Origin: Corticium candelabrum
Lineage: Eukaryota; Porifera; Homoscleromorpha; Homosclerophorida; Plakinidae
Reading direction: 5' to 3'
Assembly: GCF_963422355.1 (NCBI RefSeq)
Contig: NC_085093.1
Location: 4,260,503-4,324,502, forward strand
Length of the DNA: 64,000 nt
This document shows, in pieces, positions 49,076 through 60,202 of this stretch. Made by a program: the position numbers and the translations under genes. Position 1 is the stretch's first letter; each line of letters begins with the position of its first letter. The notes under the pieces were generated by a model that was not told where the DNA came from, did not search any database, and was given only the letters and a program-made list of their open reading frames with translations.

Positions 49076-51972
49076 ATGGATACAACAAGTAGATTACTCG
49101 TCGTCGTCGTTATTGCGCTGGTTGCAGTAAAGTTGCCCGTTGTTACCTCCGACGTCAACTCTCTGTGTGAGCCAACTGCGCACATGAAATGTCGATGCAA
49201 CGGATTCGGTGTCTACTCGTCGCTGTACAGAGCGATGTGCAGTCAAGAAACGGGTATTTGTAACTGTAACGCAACGCTTCACGTCGACGGCGCTCACTGC
49301 GATGTGTGCGAGGAAGGATTTCTGAACGAGAACGGTGGGACCGTACCAGGAAATGATGGATGCCCACTGGCTCACATGGGTGCCGTGACCTTCGATGCTC
49401 TCTCCGATCCTGAACTTCTCGTCCAAGACGTAGGACTCGATCCGAATGGAGAGAGGATCACAGCAACAACCAGAAGACTAAAACGGTTTGCTCTGGATGC
49501 TCCGGTAGGCGTGGTGTCTAGCGACCGTGTCAGAGTGTCTGCATCATACCACAATGTGTCTGTGAAAGGACTTCCAAAAAACGCAGCTGCAGTGGGATTA
49601 CTCGACATGTCAGCCGTCTCCAATGATTCTGAGAGCGAGTTCGAACTGTTTGGTCGTGTATTTAAAGAGAATATTAAAGTAGAAGTGGAGCCGCATAAGA
49701 CAGGTGAAGATGACGTCGTATACCCGTACTTGTACGACTCTCGCACAAACTCTCTTGAAGCAATGGGGCTTGCAGTCGGTGCGGAGAATTCGACTGCAAT
49801 TCAGTTTTTTACGACTTCTTTGTCACAAGTTGTTTTTGTTTCCGTTTCTCGCACGACACTTTCACAGTGGATGAGAAGTCATTCTATTGACACAGGATTT
49901 ACACCTCAGCGCAACGGTTGGCCTTCGTCTACAACTTTTCTTTGGCCGACGTACAACGGGATGACGATATTTGCAAGGTGGTTCTTTGTTTCTAAAGAAG
50001 AGACTCTGCAGATTGCGAGTAAAGAATGGTCGACCGACTTGCTTGACCGCATGCTGACACTGCTGCAAGTGCGCTGCTCTGACCCACCGCCTCAACCGGA
50101 GTCCGTGTCCGATATAGAAACGTTTGAAGTTCTCATCCATGCTCTCTTTGTCTCTCACGCTCCGCAGCTTATTTGGATGGAGAATTCTGACGAATTTGGG
50201 GTACCCGGTTATGCCGTCCTCGTTTACAAATACAGCATGGGAGAGTTTTCATTCTATGACCCCCGCTTGGGATCGGAAGAGCAAACACTGTCGTTTGACT
50301 TGTCTACTGAAAGGTTTGATCCTTACCCTAACGGCGAATACAACCGATTTCTTGTCTACAGCCACACAGCTTTCCAACTAAGTGACACTGATATGGAAAC
50401 GATTTACAATCAGACATTTAGCGCATTCAACGATTCCAATGCTCCAGGTAAGATTATTGATGCACAAAATTGCGAAATAAATTGATGATTTGCACTTGAT
50501 ATGACAGACATTGTGCTCGATCCCTTTGATACCAACATAACGGCCAACTCGATTACCGTACGTGGCAGAGTTGTTCCTAAGCCTGGTCATTCATTGCCTG
50601 CCGTTGTTTTTTCGTATGTGTTTAGTAATGATTCTGAGGGACAAGCCGTCGCTCGCGGACGCGTGCTTTTAGATTCTTCCGGTCGCTTTACAAAAGTTAT
50701 AGTAGACATCGACAATGGACAGTCTAAGATTGTATTTGTAGCTGGCGGATACGTACCATCGAGAATCGTTTCCAGGACGAGGCGTCGCTTTCATTTTAGA
50801 CCTTACGGGCCGACAATAGCAAGTCTGTATAACCTTCACGGCTATTTCCAACGACACATAACCAGAACAGGAAAACCAAATTTGCTCACTGTGACACTTA
50901 CATGGGATGACGGAGCGTCTGATATTGACTTACACGTTTTTGAACCAGGTGGAAGACACATTTATTACGTAGATAAAGGAGGGTTTGGTACCCCATACTT
51001 GGATTATGACAACACCCACGGTTACGGTCCTGAGCATTACATCGTTGATTCAGATTTCCAAGCATCGCCGAGCGGAACATTAGAAGGCACGTATACTATT
51101 CAAGTACACTATTTTGCAGATCATGGAAAAATTGAAGGCAGAAGCATCCGGTGGACTCTTAGAATAGAAGGAACGACGCAAGATAGACCTGTAAAGTTTT
51201 CAGGAGTTTTGAAAACCGAATACAGTTGGAGTGAGAATTACGACGTAACAATAGACGGTGTGTATTCTATTATATAATAACCTAAATCATACCTTGTTAG
51301 TTTTTATTGACAAATGTCGGTGTTTTTTCTGCAGCTGTACATTTTATTGCTATTGCTGACAGAAGAGTCGACTGTTCATTGGGTGCCGTCTATCATTACT
51401 CCGCTCAGCTGTGGAAGAACGTACTTGCATTGCCCAAAAGAAGAACAGAAGCAAAAGTGTCTCTACTGAAGGAGTATAACCCAAAAGCGAGTAAAGAAGG
51501 AGGCGTTGAACTGCTGAGCGAATCGTCTTCGAACGTCTGTAGCTACAGAGGATGGCGTCTTAGAGGAGACAGTTGGAAAAACGAAAGTGTTGCTATCTCA
51601 CGCATCCATTATTCCGAACGCGGCACGCGCTATCTTCCTGTCTTTATGCATACTGACTGGAGTGTTGTTCAAGCGAAGTGGAACGAGTTGATAAATCATG
51701 CAAAACAATACCGGTATGCAGAGCAGCCAGGGTCAATCAGCAAGTATCCTCAATCGATCTATATTATCGGAGACAACGCCACCAACTCCAACACGTTCGT
51801 TCGCTGGCTTTTCGATAGCTCTGGCCTGGCTTACAGCGAAATGAACTGGTTTCATCCCGGACGGTATTTACCCAATCCCGTTTCAAAGGAATTATTCAAA
51901 GGAGAGCTATTTTGTGTTGGAGGTCCGACCGTCCCGCTTTGCGACACTATTGCTATCCTATCAAAGCGATGA
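49076..51972 (+). CDS. Secreted LamEGF/C39-like/DUF2135 protein, copy 2, intact
   Basis: Exons 49076-50447, 50508-51257 and 51335-51972 (phases 1 and 1) give 919 residues with no lesion. Residues 1-25 form a signal peptide (ALVAVKLPVVTS). About 38-80 is a laminin-type EGF (CRCNGFGVYSS, GICNCNATLHVDGAHC, CEEGF). About 280-440 resembles a C39/papain-like fold (WPTYNGMTIFARWFF, then GYAVLVYKYSMGEFSFYDPR); the cysteine expected before GM is absent. Residues 458-545 form a beta-rich segment, and about 560-700 a DUF2135/YfaP-type domain (TLTWDDGASDIDLHVFEP, DYDNTHGYGPEHY, IRWTLRIEGT). The last 210 residues are unassigned (YIIGDNATNSNTFVRWLF, then W.HPGRY). C39-like and DUF2135 modules are mainly bacterial. 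An extracellular binding role is likely; the function is unknown. Confidence 0.9.
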
Positions 51973-53939
51973 CTGTGACCGCTAGATGATCTACTGTCCA
52001 GATTTTCTTGTTTAGACACAAAGCTACACGTAAGATTAGAGCACAATGAGACAAAATCCTGTCGGAAAGGAACTGCTAGTGCACGTAAAGCGATTTTAGG
52101 CTGTTCTCTGTATCTGCATGCAAATTGTAGCTGTTTCACTTTGCCTTTAGAAGTCTCGGTTTTCTCTGAGTCAAGCTAGAAACAATTAGAACATATGAAA
52201 ATCTAATTGCGTGGACAACCCAAACTATATGAAAACAGTTACCCGTATGCAGAGCAGCCCAGCAGGTGTTCACAATCTATAGTATAGATATCGGCGACTA
52301 TGTTAAGACTTAGTTAGAACACAGCAAAAACCATAACAACAAAGCAACTGAAAGAGATGAGACAAAGTACAAGAACACGTGACACATTGATTCTCGCGCC
52401 CGGAATTTTCATACAAACACCGGACAAGACTATCGCGAGAGAGTCTGGAGACGAGGCTAAGCCCAACCAAGAACAGAATAATTGGTTATGTATCATGTCA
52501 TAAAACATTAGAAGTTTTTTAATGCACTAAATAAAATGTTCTCTACAGGCAAACGTTACAAAGGCTTTAATACTAACTGAATTCTTTAAAACACATGCGC
52601 ATAAGACTTTAAAGCGTTGCTCTGAGGTAAATATACCTCTAACCAACAGCGTTGCTTAAAATTTCGTCTGGTTGAGCCGCTGCATAATGTTTTTGTATTA
52701 TTTTTTTTATTAAATTTGGCAATTTCTCAGTCCACCTACCCAATTTTAAAAAATATAGCTCTTGCTACGCCCATCTAGAATTGCAGAGTCTCTGCTGCAA
52801 ACAATAAACGCTCTTTCCGTCTTTTGCATCTAGGCTTGGGCGCGGAGGGCGCGCGTTTTTCTCTCAAGCCTTTACTGGGTCTCAGACACAATTATCAGTT
52901 CGTATTATGTTTTCTCCCAGTTCACGAATGAGTGCAGCATCCGTCGTCGGTCCATTAACTTGCCCTACCTTATCCGGGACACTTATACTTCCGGGACTGT
53001 TACTTCGACCGCAACCCTTAAGGATGAAAAGTCAATTACAGTTTTGAAACTCGTTTTCTAAACTTGTTTTTAAGTTCAAATTTTATACTTTCAAAAATAA
53101 TTTATTTATTGTGACGTCATAAATAAAAAGTATGATATAAGATGAACTATTGTAAGGAATTTATTTTGGCAGATATTTAGCGACCGCCAATATAAAATCC
53201 ACCATCAATTTGGCCTCCGGGATATGTTGACGTCATCAGGCACGTGGATCAGGAAGATTATGGCTATGCAATAGTTGGAGACCATGCAGTAAGCTAAGAA
53301 AATGTGAGCCACGAACACAGCTGTCAATCACAAACACATCAAGACCATTTATGGTAAGACATATCTTAGTTATCAAACAACGATGTCCAACCGCCAAAAA
53401 TAAAATCCGCTAATATCTATTTGTCGTCAATTTTCTTAACAAACAGCCAAAATATATTTCCGTCAATGTTTCATCTTGTATACGATATCACAGCACCACC
53501 ACTCAGCAATATCGTGCATGGATCTGCCGCTGGCACGTATAGACACAAACAAAACGCAGAAGCCCGTAGATTAAACAAGTGTTCAAGAGACGCACGTTAC
53601 TAACTCTATGCGATTTTGCAACTCATTGTGTAGACGGATACGGACGTGTTAAGAACTATACACATACGGTCTCAACAATATGTCTGACATCGCATCTGCC
53701 AGCAAATTCGTTACGAAACGCGCACTGAACGCAGCTGTACGCACCCAAGCGGATTTATCTTAGCCTGATTAGCATTAGAATTTCCGTGGACGCGTAGAGC
53801 ACGTATGAGTCGGGTATCGCAGAGGTGGCAAGGCTCTAAATATTATTTCGAACAATACACAGCCCACCCATTCTGCCAATATAGATTAGTGGACGAGATA
53901 ACGGGGTCCCTACAGTCTGCCGCGTCAAACCGAGCAGAT
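51973..53939. other. Flank between copies 2 and 3
   Basis: Duplicate of 44309-45669 followed by the common upstream block, without the RecQ insertion. The uninterrupted target sequence (CACAAACACATCAAGACC) lies at 53330-53346. No gene is recognised. Confidence 0.75.
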
Positions 53940-56900
53940 GGATACAACTAGCAGATTGTTCGTCATCGTCGTTATTGCGCTGGTTGCAGTAAAGCTGCTC
54001 GTCGTTACCTTCGATATTAACCGGTTGTGTGAGCCAACTGGGCACGTGAAATGTCGATGCAACGGATTTGTTGTCTACTCGCCGCTGTAGAGCGATGTGC
54101 AGTCAAGAAACGGGTTTTTTGTAACTGTAACGCAACGCTTCACGTCAACGGCGCTCACTTCGACGTGTGCGAGGAAGTATTTCTGAACGAGAACGGTGGG
54201 ACCGTACCAGGAAATGATGGATGCCCATTGGCTCACATGGATGCCGTAACCTTCGATGCTTTCTACGATCCTGAACCTCTTGTCCAAGACGTAGGACTCG
54301 ATCCAAATGGAGAGAGGATTACAGCAACGACAGGAAGACTAAAACGTTTTGCTCTGGATGCTCCGGTAGGCGTGGTGTCTAGCAACCGTGTCAGAGTGTC
54401 TGCATCATACCACAATGTGTCTGCGAAAGGACTTTCAAAAAACGCAGCTGCAGTGAGATTACTCGACATGTCAGCTGTCTCCAATGATTCTGAGAGCGAG
54501 TTTCAACTGTTCGGTCGTGTATTTAAAGAGAATATCAAGGTAGAAGTGGAGCCGGAAAAGACAGGTGAATATGACGTCGTGTACCCGTACTTGTACGACT
54601 CTCGCACAAACTCTCTTGAAGCAATGGGGCTTGCGATCAGTGCCGAGAATTCGACTGCAATTGAATCTTTTACCAATTCTTTGTCACAAGTCGTTTTTGT
54701 TTCTGTTTCACACACGAAACTTTCACAGTGGATGAGAAGTTATTCTATTGATACAAGATTTACACCTCAGCGCAACGGCTGGCCTCCGTTTGCTACTTTT
54801 CTTTGGCCGACGTACAACGGAATGACGATATTTGCAATGTGGTTCTGTGTTTCTAAAGAAGAGACTCTGCAGACTGCAAGTAAAGAATGGTCGACCGACT
54901 TGCTTGACCGCTTGCTGACGCTCCTGCAAGTGCGCTGCGCTGACCCACCACCTCAACCGGAGTCCGTGTTCGATCTAGAAACGTTTGAAGTTCTCATCCA
55001 TTCTCTCTTTGTGTCTCACGCTCCGCAGCTTATTGCGATGGAAAATTCTGACGAATTTGGAGTACCTGGTCATGCCGTCTTCGTTTACAAATACAGCATG
55101 AAATTGTTTTCAGTCTATGACCCCCGCTTGGGATCTGAAGAGCAAACACTGTCGTTTGACTTGTCTACAGAAAAGTTTGACTCTTACCGTAACGGCGGAT
55201 ATAACCGATTTCGTGCCTACAGCCACACAGCTTTTCAAATAAGTGACTCTGATATGGAAACGATTTACAATTAGGTGTTTAGCGCCTTCAACGATTCCAA
55301 CTCTCCAGGTAAGATAATTGATGCACAAAATTACGAAATAAATTGATGATTTGCACTTGATATGACAGACATTGTGCTCGATCCATTTGATACCAACATA
55401 ACGGCCAACTCAATTACCGTACGTGGCAGAGTTGTTCCCAAGCCTGGGCAGCCATTGCCTGCCGTTGTCTTTTCGTATGTGTTTAGTAATGATTCTGAGG
55501 GACAATCCGTAGCTAGCGGACACGTACTTTTAGATTCTTTCGGTCGCTTCACAAAAGTTATAGTAGACATCGACAATGGACAGTCTAAGATTGTATTTGT
55601 AGCTGGCGGATACGTTCCATCGAGAATCATTTCTAGGACCAGGTGTGGTTCTCTTTTTGTACCTCACCGGCCGCCAGTAGCAAGTCTTTATATCCGCAAT
55701 GGCTATTCCAACAACACATAACCAGAACAGAAAAACTAAATTTGCTAACTGTGACACTTACATGGGATGATGGAGCGTCTGATATTGAATTAGACGTTTT
55801 TGAACCAGGTGGAAGGGACACATTTATTACGTAGATAAAGGAGGGTTTGATACATCATACTTTGATTACGACAACGTACGAGGTTACGGTCCTGAGCATT
55901 ACGTCATTGATTCAGATTTCCAAGCATCGCCTAGCAGAACATTAGAAGGCACGTACAATATTCAAGTACACTATTTTGCAGATCATGAAGAAATTGAAGG
56001 CAAAAGCATCTGATGGACTCTTAGAATAGAAGGAGCGACGCAAGGTAGACCTGAGAAGATTACAGGAGTTTGCAAAACGAAAAGAGTTGGAGTGAGACCC
56101 ACAATGTAACAATAGACGGTATGTATAAGAACGCAAATCATTACCTTGTTATTTCATTGACAAATCTTGGTGTTTTTTTGCAGCTGTATATTTTATTGCT
56201 ACTGCTGACAGAAAACTAAACCATCGTTTCTTACATAAGATTAATATTTATCATTACTCCACTCATCTGTGGAAGAACGTCTTCGTTTGGTCAACAAACA
56301 GACAGTAGAAAGAGTATCGGCATTGCAAAGATCTAACCCAATGGCAGCCAAAGAAGGAGGCGTTGAACTGAAACGTGAACCATCTTCTGGAGGTTGTAGT
56401 TACAAAGGATGTCGACTCCGCAAAAAATTATTGCAATTGAAAGAGAACAATGAATGTTGGAAGGCAGAGAGCATTACTATTTCACGCATCTACTATTTTG
56501 ATAATGACACGCGCTATATTCCGGTCTTTAAACATACTGACTGGAGCATAGTGCAAGCAAAGTGGAACGAGCTGATAAGTCAAGTACAGACGTACCCGCA
56601 TGCACAGCAGCCAAGGAATATTAACAACTATCCACAATCGATCTACTGCGATTTCTCTTTCTTTAATTTTAAGGTCGATGTCGATTTTGTTGTCGATATC
56701 ATTTTTGGTGTCGATGTCGATGGCTATTATGATGTCAACAACTCGAACACTCATTCGTTGGCTGTTCGACAGAATCTCGTTTGACAGCGAAATAGAAGAT
56801 GGTTTACATTCTGGACGGAAGTTACCTGTACTCGTACCAAAGACATTATTTCATGGTGACCTTTTTTGCAATGGTACTCAGCCAACGCTTACTAACGACA

Positions 56901-56953
56901 CCGAATGTGGCCTTCTAGATAAAGCTGTGCCCAGTCGGACTTGCCTAGATTAA
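53940..56953 (+). pseudogene. Secreted LamEGF/C39-like/DUF2135 protein, copy 3, pseudogene
   Basis: Exons correspond to 53940-55308, 55369-56118 and 56184-56953. Lesions relative to copy 2: a 2-base deletion creating TAG near 54087; TAG at 55272-55274 in place of a glutamine codon; a 1-base deletion near 55708; a 2-base insertion near 55815; and TGA at 56011-56013 in the RSIRW segment of DUF2135. Exon 3 is much more diverged than exons 1-2, opens with a stop (near 56215), has an insertion rich in lysine and glutamate near 56430, and contains a run of GTCGAT hexamers at 56660-56735. Exons 1-2 are still close to copy 2. Confidence 0.9.
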
Positions 56954-58717
56954 GCTGCTCAAGATGAGAATTAATTGCGACTGAACTCTTCACAGACACC
57001 TAGCGCTAGTGCATGCATGCACTGCTATGTTAGTTTTTCTTTGTTACTTTAGTTTGTTTGCTTTTGCTCTAAATTTGTTTCGTCTTCTCTCTCTAATCAT
57101 GTAAACATTGGTGACACAAGTTGTCAACTGCTGATATTAAACATTATTAAATACGAGAATATATAAGGTAAATTTCTTTAATCCCTAAATTCTTACTAAA
57201 AGAACTGCTGTAGAATACCGAATAGCCAAATGTATCTATGCCAGCATGATGCTACAAACTGGATACTAGAAAATGATCCGATACTCAAATCCATAAAATG
57301 TTTTTGGTTGGCATCTTCTACAGAAACAGTTGACAAAGAACAATAACGTTTTTATGCAGACGTTGCATGCCTTGCTGTGTCTTTGACACAAAGATTTTTC
57401 TTTTGTTTGAAACCGTGCTCTTGCCTTTACGAAAGGTAGAGCAAGACTGTCTCAGTAAAGCATCAGATCAAGTTTGCTCATTTCCAGGTGCAAGAGTGTG
57501 CGATATCTTCCACGGTATTGAGATTCTTGATGGTATACAGTACTTCAAGAGGTTCATCAAATAAGTATGTTAACAACTGTCTTTATACCAATTCTTGATC
57601 TATTAGATTATCTTGTGCTGAATAAATAACCAGAACATTTTTGAAACCTGGTTGTCAAACTAATGACAACTACATAATAATTAATTATTACAAATTTTTA
57701 GCTTGAAGGCATATTTGTAGTCGGGGTCACTATTTTTCTATCACCATGGAAACAGCAACCTAATATGTCGATTACCGTCCCAGCCGCGCATGAGGACCTG
57801 GATACGATGCTATCTAATACCGACTCTCAATTCTGTCACTCACTATCGAAAAGCTAAGCTCGATTTAGTTCGGACTTACGTATATATGTTAGCAAACATG
57901 CGTGGCAAAATCAGACGCCAAACAACATGGTAATTCCTAATATCCAGGACTGTTGACATTGTTGCGAACATTGTTCTATTCGGTTTTGCAACTGACAGTG
58001 TAAACGGATGCAGACGTGTCGACGATTGACGTCCGGTCTCAAAAATCGTATCCCATGTCGCATCTGCCAGTAAATTCGTTACGGAAAGCATGCAGAACGC
58101 AGCTGCATACGCAACCCAGCAAATTTGGTTTAACCTGCCTAGCACTAGAATTTCACGTTTAGTTCGGGTGTCGCAGAGGTGGCAAGGCTCGAACACTACA
58201 ACAAATAATTGAAATGTCAGTATTGGTATAGGCCGATACTTATCCGACATATCGGTATCGGTAGAACACTAATTTCTAGTGGGACTAGTAAATTGAAAGG
58301 ATACTTAGCGTAGTACCTCAGGGGGGTCTCATTCCAACATATTTGTTTGGTCATCGCGTTTCCAACAATGTACGTGTTTATACTTGCGGTCACGTGTCAG
58401 GATAACGTGTACCGCTGGCTTTCGATGCAAATGACTCTGCATTGGTACAACATCGTGGCTGTGAATCATTCAAGTGTATACTACACAGTTGTAAAGCACT
58501 GTACATGCACTTGAAGTCTTCTCTGACAACAATGGCGCTTTCCATATCAACAACAAGAGGACTAGTAATATCTAGAGATAGACCTGGCCTGTTTTATCAG
58601 GCCGTGCAGTTGACAAGTGTTGTGACTAGGCATAACAGTCTATGCTACGAGAAGAAACAGAAAACATCTAATCGACTAGGTTAACTGTGCAATCTGCTAT
58701 CGCACAATGCAAGTCAA
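56954..58717. other. Non-coding stretch between the tandem array and the receptor 3' end
   Basis: Apart from the orphan upstream block (57985-58195), no gene is recognised. The receptor's stop codon is at 58718-58720 on the minus strand, so 3' untranslated sequence extends down from there. No polyadenylation site is assigned. Confidence 0.5.
57985..58195 (+). repeat. Orphan upstream block of a fourth unit
   Basis: From TTTGCAACTGACAGTGTAAA to GAGGTGGCAAGGCTCGAACA this matches the sequence upstream of copies 1-3 (GATGCAGACGTGTC, GTCCGGTCTCAAAAATCGTA, AACGCAGCTG). It ends roughly 100 bp before the position where the start codon would lie, and no coding exon follows. Confidence 0.85.
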
Positions 58718-60137
58718 TTATAGTGCCGTATTCTCGACCTCATTGTTTTCTACGACACCAGCTAGCATCAGTTCTTTAACAGTGAGCAAGTCGTCATCCA
58801 GTGCATTTCCGTAAACTTTCAATGTACACTCCAAAGTATTGACGACGTCGTCAAAACAAGGACGTTGATCGACGTCAATCTTCCAGCAATCGAACAGTAG
58901 CTCTTGCTCTTGCATTGGAATGAGAAGAGAATTTCCTACCTCGGTAGTGATGAGAAATGGTAGAGGAGGTAGAGGGAGGCGATTAGAAATATAGCGAAAT
59001 AGGTCAGTGTTTGACAGCCAAGGGTATGGCGTCAAACCAAAACTATAAACTTCCCAGCAGAGAACAGCAAACGACCACACGTCACTTTTCTCGCTGTATC
59101 GCCTTTCGTACGAAGCCTCCGGACTCATCCATCGAAACGGTACGTTTCCTTCTCCCTTTTTCATTCGAACTTCTCCGAATTCTTCGTCGATGACGACGGC
59201 CATTCCAAAATCGCTCACTTTGACAATCAGTCTTTCACCTTCTTCGTGAATCAAGCAGTTTCTGGCTGCGATATCACGATGAATGATATTTAGTTTACTG
59301 ACCGCTTGAAGACCGCATGCAATCTGATGGAGAAGGTCGCATTTAAGAGCAGCAAACGTTGATGCCAGATTCTCTGCTATTTTTGGTTTCAAAATTGTGA
59401 GCAGTCGGTTTAGATTTCCCTGGAAGAGATATAAGGTAAAGCCGTATACAAGACTATATATACCATGGTCACGTGACGTGCGACCAGTCATGAGCGAGTA
59501 CTGAGGTGGTGTATATGAAGTATTGCACGGCAAGTGTGCAATAAGTTACTTCCGGTTATTATTGCACTTTCACTTACACGTGACCATGGTATAAATAATT
59601 TATCATATCATTAGCGTGGTATATGGCTGTTACTGTATTATCTAGCACGCTAATCATACAAAGTAATGATATGGTTTACCCTATTGACGTATTCCATAAT
59701 CATAAGATAAGGTTCTTCTTGAGAGCAGACGTGCAGCAAGCGTACGACGTTCACGTGATCGACACGCAAGGAAATCTTTGCTTCTCTAATGAAGTCACTT
59801 TTCAAGTCATAACTACTGTTTGTTTGTAGTTGTTTGACAGCCACTCGTATATTTTCATTGTGCGAGCATATCCATCCCATCATCACGCAGCCGAATGTTC
59901 CTGATCCGAGCTTCTTGGTGTCATCCGGTAAGTCTATATTGTTGCGTTGGAGCTCGACGCGCCGCAAACCGTCGTCGTCCAATTCTCTTTCCAGCACTTT
60001 CTTTGGTCTCCAACGATAAATGTAATACAAGGAAACTAAAGTTGTGGAAACGACAAAAAGCGCGGCAAGAACAGAAATGGGAACTACCCAGGCTGTAAAT
60101 GCTTCTGTAAATCAGACAAACATACAAAGTTCAGTTA

Positions 60138-60202
<65 letters not shown>

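Larger units (their letters stand above)
39541..58195 (+). repeat. Tandem segmental array, three and a fraction units
   Basis: Units begin near 39541, 45161 and 52833 with a shared GGATGC.GAGG.CGC.CG word and a following ATCCGTCGTCGGTCC word. Each has an upstream region ending GAGGTGGCAAGGCTCTAA, a three-exon secreted-protein gene on the plus strand, and (units 1-2) a 3' flank with TGTGACCGCTA.ATGATCTAC. Unit 2 is longer because of the 2.8 kb insertion at 45670-48465. A fourth unit is represented only by upstream sequence at about 57985-58195. Confidence 0.9.

Noticed and set aside
59834..60019. Plus-strand open frames opposite the kinase exons
   Set aside because: Shadows of the minus-strand kinase coding sequence.
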